This document shows positions 1 to 11,540 of a stretch of DNA of 64,000 nt, in pieces; within the stretch, counting starts at the first letter, position 1, and each line of letters starts with the position of its first letter. The DNA comes from Locusta migratoria (Eukaryota; Arthropoda; Insecta; Orthoptera; Acrididae): assembly GCA_026315105.1 (NCBI GenBank), contig CM048745.1, positions 151,790,323-151,854,322 of the forward strand, read 5' to 3'. The notes under the pieces are model-generated. The model worked only from the letters and a program-made list of their open reading frames with translations. It ran no database searches and had not been told where the DNA came from. The position numbers were made by a program, and so were the translations under genes.

Positions 1-182
1 TCGATTTTTCGGCTATGCCTTAGAGTTTTCCCCATTTTTCTTCTCTCTCCTTTTTCACTTTCTTTTTTATACCATCCTAGTATTAAAGTGAACAAAGGCA
101 CAAATATTCAAATCGACTAAGCCATTTCTGAGTTTTAGCAAGACTAACGCACAGCTAATCGTTTTTAAATATTACTATGTAG

Positions 183-285
183 CAGGGGCGCTGACTCCGT
201 GGGTGCTACGGGGCTCGTGCACCCCCCAAAAATTTTTGGGGGTACTGAGCACCCACATAAAATTGAGGTAGAAAATAAAATTGTA

Positions 286-322
<37 letters not shown>

Positions 323-1125
323 GAAAAATCAAAACCTACCTTATGAATTAAGAGGCAATGCAAAACGTGACCATAGCGAGAGACGATATTTCATACGTGA
401 AAGAAATGATCAGTTTTGTACGCGGGTCCCCAAGCGAGTAGTAATGAGTGTCCGTGTTTTACCCAGTATGCTAGCTTTATTCATCCTGAAGCACGTCGGT
501 CCTTTTGACCTATCAGGTGTACGTATTTATGAACATTCAATTGTGTACTTTCAGGAATTTAGCTTGAAGAATCTGATGCTAAAGTTAACGAAATTTGTAA
601 TGCTTTTCTCCCAGGCTTAAAAAAGTTTGGACTATATTAATGCTGTCAGAGATGTCATGAAGTTATCTCGAAGTGATGGAAGTTTCGATGAAGTATACAG
701 CTCTTGCTTGGAACTGACAAAAAAAAGATGTCGGACTTCAAAATCCAAAATATTTCAAAGATTTCTTTAAACCTTGGTGACGTTCTGCCAAACGCTTTTG
801 TCAGAAAGAACAGCTTCGCACAAAATGTATTAGTGTACAGCTTGCAATTATTTCGTTGGTCGTGTAGAAGTTTTGGGGTGTTACTTATATCGAAATATCC
901 ACTTCGGCCAATTAGATCGCTTTATTGTAATGTCCTAATGCAGCAATGCTTTCCTTTACTTCCTCCTCCTTCTATCTTTAAAAGGCCAGACAACTGCCTA
1001 TTTAGTTTTATCAAGTATTGCTCATTCAAAAATGCATGAACATGATTTTCAGGAGGGTTGGTTTCGAACATTTGTGAACCGTGATATAGAGCACCCACAC
1101 TGATTTTCAGAAGTTGGCGCCTCTG
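183..1125 (+). mobile_element. hAT-type DNA transposon relic with 8-bp target duplication
   Basis: Terminal inverted repeats begin CAGGGGCGCTGACT on the left and CAGAGGCGCCAACT on the right, both followed by GTGGGTGCT. The 8-bp duplication CTATGTAG occurs at 175-182 and 1126-1133, the hallmark of hAT insertion. The 943-bp body has an A-run (292-318) and only short ORFs, such as 111 codons at 704-1039, that could be a decayed transposase end. It is non-autonomous. Confidence 0.75.
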
Positions 1126-1133
1126 CTATGTAG

Positions 1134-1513
1134 TTCAAATGTCTGTAAATTTATCGGACCAAACTGCGTGGTCATCAGTCCGTAGCTTACAAACGACTTA
1201 AACCTAGGTAAACTAACCTACGGACAAACACACACACCCATGCCCCAGAGAGGACTCGAACCTCCAGCGAGCTGCTTTAGACCGCTCGGCTACTCCAAAT
1301 GTTCAAATGTGTGTTAAGCTTAAGGAACTTAAATGCGGGGTCATCAGTCCCTAAACTTACAAACTACTTATCAACTAGCTTATCCAAAGGACGGCACAAA
1401 TATCCATGCCCGAGGGGGGATTCGAACCCCCGACAGTAGTGGCCGTGCAGACCGTGACAGAAGCGCCTCAGTCTCCTCAGCCACCGCGGCCGGCTCGGCT
1501 ACTCCACCGCGGC
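1134..1513 (-). mobile_element. tRNA-derived SINE (type B), split by a type A SINE
   Basis: In the minus sense the head reads GTAGCCGAGCGGTCTAA and the B box GGTTCGAGTCC, with a tail ending near GGACTGATGACCACGCAG. The 10-bp duplication TGCTATGTAG lies at 1124-1133 and 1514-1523, so it landed on the right edge of the hAT element. A type A SINE interrupts it. Confidence 0.75.
1298..1492 (-). mobile_element. tRNA-derived SINE (type A) nested in type B SINE
   Basis: In the minus sense it has A box GGTGGCTGAGGAG, B box GGGGGTTCGAATCC, then GGCATGGATATTTGTGCCGTCC and GGGACTGATGACCCC. A perfect 14-bp duplication GCTCGGCTACTCCA flanks it at 1284-1297 and 1493-1506. Confidence 0.85.
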
Positions 1514-1518
1514 TGCTA

Positions 1519-1519
1519 T

Positions 1520-1552
<33 letters not shown>

Positions 1553-1553
1553 A
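1519..1553. repeat. (TAG)n microsatellite
   Basis: About 11 trinucleotide units, apparently grown from the TAG at the end of the SINE/hAT target duplication. Confidence 0.9.
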
Positions 1554-2377
1554 CAGCAGCAGAGGGATTTCAAACAAAGAGTTCAAAATAGTGTGAGTTT
1601 GCCATTTGATCGTCATCTAATTGCAAGTAATGAGTTTTAATGGTGGGGAACCCTGTTTAGATTCTGTGGGATAAAGCATGCATCTGTTGTTCTCACATCT
1701 ACTTAGGCCATGCGGTTAGCGTCGTCCTGTCTTTTACACTCAAAGGATATGCCGTTGTAAACTCAAAGTAGCCTTACTGACAGTTGGCTGATTTCTAATC
1801 TCTCCCCCCCCCCCCGGTTGTTTCCAAACAGACAAATCGCAAACAATTTTTCACTCTGCGAAAATAGCGTTACAAGTAGGACAGCCTGTTCGTTCAGTAA
1901 CCTTTTATCTAGTCAAGCTGGTAGTTTGAAGCAAAAGAAAAAGGGAGAGAGTCCACTCCCTTCCTGCGTGTCTGCTTTAATTAGGCGCGCTCGATCGCCG
2001 TCCTCTCCCCGTTAAGCACTCCAGCTGTCTCCTCGGACGCGCGGGGAATCCACAGAAGAGGAGGGGAATCGATACTGGCCAAATTAGTCTGCCTGCTAAT
2101 CAGGGAGCACCTCTGCGAGACAACAGAGGAAAAGTACCCGCAGCCAGTAGACTCCACCACCCCGCTGCTGGCGTCTGCTCGCCGGGTCGCCTGACAACCA
2201 GGAGCCACATGGCAAACCGAGGACGAATCTTCAGGCGGAATTCTAATTCAGGAAGAAGAAACGTAAAAACTTTGCTGACGACATTTTGATTTTGTCAGAG
2301 ACAGCAAAGGACTTTGAGCACCAAGTAAACTGAACGCTTAGTTCCATGAATGAGGTTAGAATATAAGTAAGAAAATC

Positions 2378-2676
2378 TTAAGGTAAAGCAGTTAACAATC
2401 CGAAGATTGGTTTGAACACTACAGTGCTTTACTAGGCATGGTCCTGTTTGGAGGTGGCATGCCGTTGCCTTCCTCCGACCTTCGAACTGACCCACCCAGC
2501 CAGTTATACAGTTTAACGTGGGTTCCGAACCACGGTGCTACTCTGCATTTTTCACATTGGCAACAATTCCAGAGGTGAAAGAAGCGGAAAGTGACAGATA
2601 AAAATCCTAGGACCTGGCGGGGATTGAACCCACGACCTTTGGATTGATAGTCTGACGCTCTACCACTGTGCTACAG
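2378..2676 (-). mobile_element. tRNA-derived SINE (type D)
   Basis: The minus-sense head GTAGCACAGTGGTAGAGCGT with B box GGTTCAATCC is followed by CCTAGGATTTTTATCTGTCA and a tail ending GTTAACTGCTTTACC. The same order is seen at 45520-45826 on the plus strand. Confidence 0.75.
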
Positions 2677-2854
2677 AAAGAGAGGAGGAATGATGAGGTC
2701 AACACAACCAACCAGCCCCGTGCAAAGAAAATTGTCGACTCGGCCGGGAATCGAACTGGGACTTAACGATCTGCAGGCAGGTACACTAATCACTTTTTTC
2801 CCCCTTCCTAGAACGCGAGATGTTTACACATACGCTGCGCTAGTACATTGAGCA

Positions 2855-3715
2855 GGCAGTGAAGGAATGTAAGCAGAAATTTGGAGAGGGCATTAAAGTG
2901 TAGGGAGAAGAAATAAAAACATTGCTGTTTGCCGATGACATAGTAATTCTGTCAGAAACTGCAAAAAAGATCTGGAAGAGCAATTGAATGGAAAGGACAG
3001 TGCCTTGAAAGGAAGATATAAGATGGACATTAACAAGAGTAAAATGAAGGTAATGGAATGTAATGTCAGAAAATCAGGCGATGCCGGAAGAATTAGATTA
3101 GGTAATGAGACAATAATAGTAGTAGAAGAATTTTGTTATTTGGGTAGCAAGATAACTTCTGATAGCCGAAATAAAGAAGATATAAAATGCAGAATGGTTA
3201 CGGGAAGAAAAGTGTTTCTAAAGATGCGAAACTTGTTAACATCCAATATTAATTTAAATGTTAGGAAGTCCTTTCTGAAAGTATTTATCTGAAGTGTAGC
3301 ATTATATGACAGTGATACGTGGACGATAAGGAGTTCAGATAAAAAGATGATAGAAGCTTTTGAAATGTGGTGTTACAGACGAATGATGAAAATTAGATGG
3401 GTAGATCACCTAACTAATGAGGTGGTGCTTAACCGAATCGGAGAGAAAAGGAGTTTCTGGCGTAACCTGACTAAGAGAAGGGATAGATTGGTTGGACACA
3501 TTCTGAGGCATCAAGGAATTGTCAACTTAGCATTAGAAGGAAGCGTGTGGGCTAAAAATCGTAGGAGACCGAGGGACGAATATAGTAAGCAGATTCAAAA
3601 GGATGTACGTTGTCGAACTTATTCTCAGATGAAGAGGCTTGTACAGGTCAGGGTAGCGTGGCGAGCTGCATCAAACCAGTCTACGGACAGAAGACCACAA
3701 CAGGGTGTTTGAATA
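2855..3715 (+). pseudogene. LINE reverse transcriptase relic (C-terminal half)
   Basis: It begins around the RT active-site block LLFADDIVILSE (near 2925-2960). It continues through INKSKMKVM, FCYLGSKI and the typical 3' block WCYRRMMKIRWVDHLTNEVVLNRIGEKR at 3365-3465. Frames change and stops occur (for example at 3291-3293), so it is dead. The same family recurs at 14140-14365, 41210-42330 and 48700-49285. Confidence 0.8.
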
Positions 3716-4229
3716 AGACCCCACTGGAAAATGTGATCGGTCACAGAGTAACACATACAGAGAAGCAGCCTCCCCTAAACCACTGTCCTACGCTCCCCTC
3801 GTAGTTCCGTAAGATGCTAGCAGGTGTCAGGCGGTTCCCTGGCTTAGTACCGGTAGACCAGACTAGAGGCACTTCTGAGGGTGCCTCTAGCACGTCAGAG
3901 TGTAGCGTGGAGGGGAGGCTGAGGGGAGAGCTCGTGCCACCTGCCAGGAGCCCACGGCTGTGTCTGGCTTGCTGACGTTTGAGGGGAGGTGGTGGTGGGG
4001 TCAGCCGCTACCTGCCGCCTGCTCTGGACAGTTTTAAAGGGCAGCTTCTGACCGCAGCGCCATCATGGGACATCTTACGGAACTGCAGAAAACCCCGCCC
4101 CGCACCCCTGAGCGTGGGACCGGGCCCTTACGGAGGTTTCCCGTCTGTATATATATTTGTCTGTGGTTCGGTGCAGCAGGGGTAAAGATGGCGACTTGGC
4201 TCACTTCGTTACACCTGGAGTTTGCACCA
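3716..4229. other. Unassigned sequence after the LINE relic
   Basis: No gene is recognised. A small perfect stem AGAGGCAC/GTGCCTCT lies near 3875-3898. GC rises toward the CRE-containing island. Confidence 0.3.
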
Positions 4230-4545
4230 CATAACGTCAGAGCGCACGTGGGGCATTCGGTCACATTTTACGAGGGCGGACCTAGTCAACGCGCTGGTTA
4301 ACAGGTGGCAGCGGCGTCGCGTGACGCAACGCAGGTCGGCGTCGCCGGGCAGGCTGGCCGGCCGGCAGCCTCGTGACGTCACGGCCACGCAGCCCCGCCG
4401 TGCACGCCAGATGACCCGCTGACCCCAGGCCGATACCGACGGACGTCAGGCATTTTTGGGGAAAACAGCAGATGCGCGCTCGCGTCATCCCGGATGCCGC
4501 GGCAGAAAGAGCGCGCTCCGACTCTGCAGTGAGTCTCCAGTTGCC
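4230..4545 (+). promoter_or_regulatory. CpG-rich island with palindromic CRE; candidate promoter
   Basis: GC-rich sequence in AT-rich surroundings holds a perfect TGACGTCA at 4374-4381 and a possible splice donor (CTGCA before gtgagt, near 4525-4535). It could be a noncoding first exon for the long Tret1 transcript or for an unseen gene. No coding exon is recognised. Confidence 0.3.
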
Positions 4546-5507
4546 TGCATCTCTCGACGAGAAGAAGAAAAGGGCGCAATGGCTTATTGTTTCCCCAACA
4601 CAATTCACTCAACTACTATCGTAATTAATTCCTACGCCATAGGTACCCCTCACCACACAATGAGCACTTCCACTTACATAATTTCAAATTAAAAAAAACC
4701 TCCAAATACCATTTCTGTCAAAATCTGACATAACCGTGACTGTAGTATTACAATGTTGACAAAAACATTACAACTTAAAATAATTGAAATATGCATCAAT
4801 CCTGTCTCGTCGCTTACGGCAGAAAAAAAATTATTCTGCAACTGGAGTTTCGCCCTTAACACCCTCGTCAGGCATAAAGTTTCGAGGTCATACCACAGTT
4901 GCAAGTTAAAAGTAACGGTGCTCTTGTTACATCCAGTACCATCAGTATCGCATTATCGGAATAGAAACTTCTATGGTGTCCTTCAAACTACCCAAATACG
5001 TTGTCTGGACGTTCTACATGCTGTAAATGCTCCCGGAATATACAGTGCGCGTAGTTCAAGTATACGACAAAAATTATGCGACGGATGCTGTGTTTCGATA
5101 TTCTGAGACAACGAGATATAGAAGAAAATATTAATGGACAACGTTCGTCTCGCACCTAGATAACTGTACACAGGGCATTCCCAAAAGTTCGCGAATCGAA
5201 ATCAATAATGCCCACATGGGTGCATAAAATTTGGCTCTCCCTAAATAAGAATTTAGTATCTATACCGTAACCTTCATTTGTTTATAAAGTAAAAAACAAA
5301 AACAAAAAAAACCGGCAGCAGCTCCTTTTCTTGAAATTATTGAAAAAAGCTATTAAGTAAAGGAGGTTATTTCCCTCCCCCCCCCCCCCCCCAGACGAGC
5401 AAGGTGGCGTATCTTCCTGATGATCGAACTCAAAGTTTGCGCATCCAGGTACATATCTTCTGTTGCTTCCAAAATAAATTCCACTGAAGACTTGAATACA
5501 TTCTTGT

Positions 5508-5549
<42 letters not shown>

Positions 5550-7090
5550 ATATCCAGTATGGTACAGCTTCGTCTCTCAGTATGTCTACACAGGACATTG
5601 CTTCCATTTCTTTCCATCACACAGATTTTAAAATTCCAAGATGAAGTACTACGAAACTAAATGGTAGCAGCAGTGGATTCGACGCTCTCGTTGAAGCTCA
5701 AATTATTTTTCACAGGTATTTCATGGTAAAGATATCCATGGTACCGTAGTTAAATTCGTATCAACTTTAGCTTTCAGCCATAACGTTAGTTTCTGCATAT
5801 AAGGGACTTATCGGTTGAGAGGACAGACCGGAACACTCAAGTTTAAAAACCAGCTCTTTTCATCGGAAAATGAGCAGCGGGTACCAAAAGAAAGCTTAAT
5901 GACAGATCGAATGGTGGTAATCGAGCCGGAATCCTGTCGAAACGCCGTGCGACATAGGGTGGAACGGAAGAGGGCAATGCAAACAAACGTATTCTCTCGT
6001 AGACCGAAACGTCACGGTTCGCCCACGAACGCCTCGCGCAGATACCAGAATATAGTGATCAGCTGTGAGTCAGCGGGTCGCGGTACGGCTGCCAGGTATT
6101 TATAGAGCAATCAAGTGTCCACCGTAAATAAGCGGGCGACTGCGCAAGCGGCTCAAGGTCAGCTCTGCAGAACGGGGGAGGCTTCTCCGCAAAAACAACA
6201 GTCAGATGGGCCCGCCAGGCCGCCTCGCCTGTATGTGTCAGAGCGTCTCCACTGGATCATCAGTTACGAACCGTGCTCTGTCGACAATGTAAGGACGCGC
6301 ATCGGTGGGCTCTCTAATCTCCCCCCCCCCCCCCAGTTACATTGCATTGTAAACCGTAGGATAAAAAATTGAGCGAACAGAGCCGTAATATTCCAGTAAT
6401 CTGCCACTGAGTGATTGAAGGGCAAAGACGAGTCCTTACAGCGGCGAGAACCTTTAAATTCAACATCAATGAGTTCTTTCGGCTTAAGAAACTGTCCCCT
6501 GTCGTTAGATAAGAGACGCCATGACCCTCCTGTATCGCTAGCAGGGCACAGGCAAACAACTCTATGACCCTGTGTTCCTTCCTACTGTGGAACAAATAAT
6601 TCGTCTCAATTCCGTGCCCTTCCTCCGTCTGTTTCTCTACGTGAATCTCCTGTGACCAATATAAATTGTATAACAAAGTTTTTACTGTGTACTCTTGCAA
6701 ATACTAATTTTCACAGCGAAATTACTTTTTCCACACCAACAGCAATTTTACAGTTCGTTAAATGGAGTCTGCTACAGGCCTGTTTTATTTGCGAAAAATA
6801 CTGCAATTAATAGATAAATGCGACGAACAATACGTAAATGCTTTTTCCTAACTATATTTCAACTGCGCGTCTAGCAAAGAATTTTCGAACGTTCTAGTTG
6901 TAAAGTAACTGCAGGTGAGGAAAAACAAGAAACGCTAAGTGTAATTAAATGCACGTTCAATCTGTGATTATGTATCGTACTACAGTCAGGCTAGCATGAT
7001 CTTTGCAGCCTTTGAAGTAATAATGTTTAAGACATTTAACGAAGGCAGCACGTATAACGAATTCTATGGCACTAAACGGGACTGAACTCG
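4546..7090. other. Intergenic, mostly unique-looking AT-rich sequence
   Basis: No coding exon is recognised. It holds a C-run near 5380, a (TA)n tract at 5512-5542 and another C-run near 6321. Several ORFs of 60-130 codons have no recognisable content. Confidence 0.4.
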
Positions 7091-7095
7091 CTGGA

Positions 7096-7192
7096 CCGAG
7101 AGAGGTGGCGCAGTAGGACCAGGAAAACTTTTGTATTACCGGAAATGGAACCTGGGTCCTCCGAATGCGAGTCCAGCTGCGCTGACCACTTT
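7096..7192 (+). mobile_element. Rearranged fragment of a tRNA-derived SINE
   Basis: A plus-sense head fragment GAGAGGTGGCGCAGTA is followed by GAATGCGAGTCCAG in the opposite sense, the two head blocks of the SINE also present at 10900-11050. Confidence 0.45.
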
Positions 7193-7454
7193 TTTGTTTG
7201 TTTTGTATTTTTACTACTCAGCTACAGAGGTGGACCTTATACGTAATATGGTGCAATAGAAATCAAAACTTTTCATTTAGGAGACCGAAGTTGCAATTTT
7301 TAGAGCAGTGTATCACTTTGTAGCATGGGTGTTCAGGTGAGCCGAGTGGATACTTTTAATTGATGTAGGGGCCCTTAAAAAAGTTGCAGTAAATTCAACG
7401 TGAGTTATAAAGAGGTTGATTTAACATATCACTTTACCATCACAATGACATTGA

Positions 7455-7742
7455 GTTGTCGGGCCCGATGGTCTTGCGGTAAACCGCTCGACTGGAAACC
7501 GAAGGGATCGCAGGTTCTATAGCCGGTCGGAACTTTGATTTTTTTCCTTCAGTCAGCCTTTTAACACATACTTCATCTCTCAACCATGCGAAGAATCGCC
7601 AGAAACGACACGTGGTTCGGATTCCACGTTAACCTGTAGGTCCTATTTCCCCAGTTGGATAACTGGGATAGGTTAGGGCCACGCAAATCGCCGAAGTAGT
7701 GTCCAATTGAAAGACTTGCACCAGGACAAAGAGCCACACGAA

Positions 7743-7793
<51 letters not shown>
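7455..7793 (+). mobile_element. tRNA-derived SINE (type E) ending in (ATT)n
   Basis: The tRNA-like head is GGGCCCGATGGTCTTGCGGT. The body has ACACGTGGTTCGGATTCCAC, TCCCCAGTTGGATAACTGGG and CCGAAGTAGTGTCC, with a terminal (ATT)n at 7743-7793. The body recurs at 20436-20700 and 32549-32755. Confidence 0.7.
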
Positions 7794-8138
7794 GCGGCTT
7801 CATACATTTTGTGATGGGATGCTATGGGGGGGGGGGGGGCGGCTTCGATTCCAGGTTAGAGCGCAATTTTCTCTGCTTGAGGCTGGAGATTGTACTGTCA
7901 TCACCATTTCATAATCATCATCGACACGCAAGTCGTGTAAGTGGCGTCACTTAAAAACTTAGAGGACTTACACTAGATAGTAATAGTAAAGGTAGTATGC
8001 TGAAAGACGCGAGCCACATAGGCACACACAATATGTGTACCTCGAGAGATGTACTCCGATAATGCTATCCGCAAGTACTCCGATGTCGAATTAAACCTGC
8101 CAACAGGTTAAGGAAATCAACTTTTCATTGAAATCGTT

Positions 8139-8210
<72 letters not shown>

Positions 8211-8734
8211 GCCCAACTCGTAGGCTAGAGACGATGTTATATGGCTTTAACATTACATCTCTCGCTACGGCTGACAATTTTTAGATATTTTTTTTTGTCA
8301 GCGTGCATTATTGCTTCTTTTCCTTTCTCCGTAGGATCAAATACGCGAATTCACGATCACGCGCCTTTATCTCCGTCGCCTTGCGCGTCATCTAGAACCT
8401 GACGAAACAGCCTGCAAGACACTGCAGGAGGGGTAAGCAAGTGTCACAGCCAGCACGCACCCCACATGCGACGACCTTGTCCTATACAAGAAAAAAAAGT
8501 TACTCCCCTCCGCGGAAGTGGGACTCTTAAATCACGCCCCGCATTGACGACTTCCAATCGCCAAGCAAGGTCCAAAATGCCCCCCCCCCCCCCTCCGATT
8601 TCGCGACGACCGCAAAATGTGGCAGACAAAGTTACTCACGACAGCCGAATAGCTAGATCGGAAGAGCCTAGAGAATTCCAAAAAAAGAAAAAAGTGTGTG
8701 TGTGCTTACGCACATGTGACGAGGCCGGGGTTAG
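7794..8734. other. Intergenic sequence with long A-run
   Basis: It holds a G-run near 7830, 68 consecutive A at 8141-8208 (possibly the tail of a retroposed copy) and a C-run at 8580. No gene is recognised. Confidence 0.5.
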
Positions 8735-8873
8735 CGATAAGCGGGCGGGTACAAGAAGGGCCCGTTGGTGGCGGGGCGGGCACTAGCCGCCCGGACACCA
8801 GACGCTAGCCACGCCCACAGCGCGAGCCGCAGCCACCAGCGCCGCCACCGCCCTCTCGCAGCGTCGCTTGCAG
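8735..8873 (+). promoter_or_regulatory. GC-rich candidate promoter and noncoding first exon
   Basis: It contains GC-box and KLF-like sites (GGGGCGGGC, CCACGCCCAC) and ends in CTTGCAG before a strong donor gtaaac at 8874. It lies 5.6 kb before the 14477 exon, so it could feed the long Tret1 isoform. No TATA box or ATG-led frame is convincing. Confidence 0.3.
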
Positions 8874-9120
8874 GTAAACGGCCTCTTCCGTCTGGCTCAG
8901 CGAATCTCAGCTCTGAACTCCTGGAACGACGCCAGGTTTCTAGCCACCGCGTCACCAGTGCCCCCACCAGAGACTCGCTACGTTCATTTCAACTAGCGCG
9001 GGTGACGAATTTCGACACCGATTCATCTTGAAAAATATAAAGCCGCGTGAGTGAGGAAGAAAGGAACGTGATACAAAAGAAAACCACTGTCAAATGTTTT
9101 GCCAATAATATTCATTTATT

Positions 9121-9250
9121 TTAAATGTGTGTATTTCCGTCAACAGTTGCAATATAATTGTTTAATAACATGTTTCGATCACTTGGATCATCTTCAGATC
9201 GTACAGTTATTAAACAATTATATTGCAACTGTTGACGGAAATAAATTTAA
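9121..9250. repeat. Small foldback hairpin FB1
   Basis: TTTCCGTCAACAGTTGCAAT...GTTTAATAAC is followed about 30 bp later by its inverse complement, arms about 45 bp and almost identical. The loop contains TTTCGATCACTTGGATCATC and TTCAGATC. Confidence 0.85.
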
Positions 9251-9512
9251 AATAACGTAGTGCAATTGCGGACACACTCTCTGGTCGATCATATCGACTA
9301 TAATAAAAACCTTCATTTACTTACTCGATCACTAATCGGTTTTCGGCTTCCTAGACCACCTAGGTAACTGACAATATCGTAGACAATAAGAAAATACGTG
9401 AATTACAAATATAGTAAGAAAGAAGATACAAATTGTGCCACTAGTATGTATTACATTAAATACTTACAAAAATAATTTTACTAACTAAAAAACAGGGACA
9501 ATGTTGTTTCTC

Positions 9513-9706
9513 GCCGGCCGCGGTGGCCGAGGGGATTAAGGCACTCCAGTCACGGTCTGCACGGCCACTACGGTCGGGGGTTCGAATCCCCCCTCGGGCA
9601 TGGATATTTGTGCCGTCCCAGTTCGTAAGTAGTTCATAAGTAGTTTGTAAGTTTAGGGACTGATGACCCCGTAGTTAAGTCCCACAAGCTATACAAACAT
9701 TTGATT
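9513..9706 (+). mobile_element. tRNA-derived SINE (type A)
   Basis: A box GGTGGCCGAGGGG, B box GGTTCGAATCC, diagnostic GGCATGGATATTTGTGCCGT and GGGACTGATGACCCCGTAG. A perfect 11-bp target duplication TGTTGTTTCTC is at 9502-9512 and 9707-9717. Confidence 0.9.
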
Positions 9707-10143
9707 TGTTGTTTCTCTCGATGTACATTTAACAACAGGTGAAATGTTAATTTATTACATTTTAAACCAATTTAAGATGAATAATAATATATTTCATCAA
9801 TTGTTAAATGAACATCGTGGTAACATTGTTTCTAAAAGTTTTTCCTCCTTCGGGCCGCAGAACTATAAAGCTCATACGAAGACATTGTTTTTTAAAATGG
9901 TCTAAATTTGCTGATAAGGTGAGATGTTGCTTTTATTGTATTTTCACAACAGACTGTTTCGGCTTACATTATTGCCATTTTCAAGTGATATCTACATTGA
10001 ATGACCTACGTACATCACCGTTAGGCCTATAAATCGTCTTATAACTGTCAAAACGTTATGGTATTATAAAGTGATGTTATTAAATTATATTTGACATTTT
10101 TTATAGTTCTCACGTTGCGATGACATAGTTTTAATCATATGTA

Positions 10144-10322
10144 GCCGGCCGCGGTGGCCGAGGGGACTGCGGCGCGCCAGTCACGGCCTGCACGGCCACT
10201 ACGGTCGAGGGTTCCAATCCCTCCTCGGGCATGGATATTTGTGCCGTCCTTAGTGTTAGCTAGTTCATAAGTAGTTTGTAGTTAAATCCCATAAGCTATA
10301 CAAACGTCTGAATTTTTTTTCT
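10144..10322 (+). mobile_element. tRNA-derived SINE (type A) at the centre of FB2
   Basis: Same family as 9513-9706. The B box is mutated (GGTTCCAATCC) and the GGGACTGATGACC block is deleted. A perfect 15-bp target duplication TTTTAATCATATGTA is at 10129-10143 and 10323-10337. Confidence 0.9.
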
Positions 10323-10894
10323 TTTTAATCATATGTAAAATATGTTATCGCAACGTTAGAACTGTCAAATATAACAACATAAATTTATAATACCAAAAAG
10401 TTTTGAAAATTATATGACAATTTGTAACTATGATGTACGTACGTCATTCAACCAAAACGTCACTTCGAAATGGCAATAATGTTAATCCGAAACAGTCTGT
10501 TGTGACTAACATCTCAACCTAGTAGCAAATTTGCACTATTTTAAAAACAACTGTTTTCGTTTTTTATGTAATAAAATTAAATCTGTAAATATGTAATAAA
10601 TTCTAGTGTCAAAATGTGTTCTCTTCTGTCTTGATATCTTTGCAAGACGCATACTTTACCTGCGTCTCTGTCATTCAGTTGACATTCACCTGAAGATCGC
10701 CTACGAAGCCGAAGACGATTACTGACCGAGGAATTATTTTTATTTTATTTTATCTTTTTTGCAGAACACTTGGGAATGTTTTCCTTTCGTAATATTTCAT
10801 CAAGTTTTGGCAAGCACCGATAGGAAAGTCAATTTAAGAAAAAAATATTTAGGGTATAATGTTCCGCCGTTATCGTGGGCGTTAGTGTGTCAGC

Positions 10895-11050
10895 AAAAGC
10901 TCTGATATTTTTTGTCAGGCATAGGGCAAGGAACCATCCAGCATTTGCATGGAGTGATTGGGGGAAATCATGTAGAATGTGATTGAGGTTGGCCAGGGGC
11001 GGATTTGAACCGCCGTCCTCCAGAATGCGAGTCCAGTGTAGAAATTCGCT
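10895..11050 (-). mobile_element. tRNA-derived SINE fragment
   Basis: The minus-sense head is ACTGGACTCGCATTCTGGAG, followed by a B box (GGCGGTTCAAATCC) and a body with GGATGGTTCCTTGCCC, a common insect SINE layout. Confidence 0.6.
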
Positions 11051-11540
11051 TGAGCGGTATGAGTATTTTCTACTTGGGCTCATTGGCTGTTTCTCGGCTC
11101 AGAACCACAGCTTCAGGTGAACAAATATACAACATCGCAAGATGACCAGAACTGGGTATATATGAAAGACCCGATTATTCGTAGTGAAATTGGAATAAAA
11201 ATGAAACTTCTCCGAAGGCAGTATGTCGATAACTACAGCTGAATATAACGATCCAATACCGATTAACTGGGGGAACCAAAAACCTTAACCCGTTGGTTAA
11301 CAGTCGCTTCGGTCCAAACAACCACCAATTGGACAGCTACATTCAGCTTTCACTTCCTTCACAGAAAAAGACATCTCAGCGGTTTCATTTTTTATGCCAA
11401 CTTTAGTAAGACCGTTAACTCTCCCATACGTATCTCCAGTTTTGTAATCTTATGGCCTGTTCGTTCACCTGAAGATATAGTCGTAAGTCAAGAAACCGGT
11501 GGTGAGTGAAAATAAAGATTCCTATCCAGCTCAAGCGGTT
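11042..11540. repeat. Foldback element FB3
   Basis: CGCTTGAGC near 11048 pairs with GCTCAAGCG near 11530. CTTCAGGTGAAC near 11110 pairs exactly with GTTCACCTGAAG near 11463. Between them the arms are only weakly similar. Confidence 0.55.

Larger units (their letters stand above)
9310..10730. mobile_element. Large foldback element FB2 carrying two SINEs
   Basis: Imperfect inverted arms. The outer blocks near 9325-9390 and 10665-10735 share CGGCTTC...TAGRC. Middle blocks near 9410-9500 pair with 10560-10640. Inner blocks 9886-10128 pair with 10338-10556 and share CAACAGACTGTTTCGG, TTATTGCCAT and GTACGTACATCA. A 170-bp piece at 9718-9885 is in the left arm only. SINEs sit at 9513-9706 and 10144-10322. 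No transposase was seen. Confidence 0.75.

Noticed and set aside
5282..5644. Overlapping ORFs of 74-112 codons
   Set aside because: Their length comes from (TA)n and C-runs, not from coding sequence.
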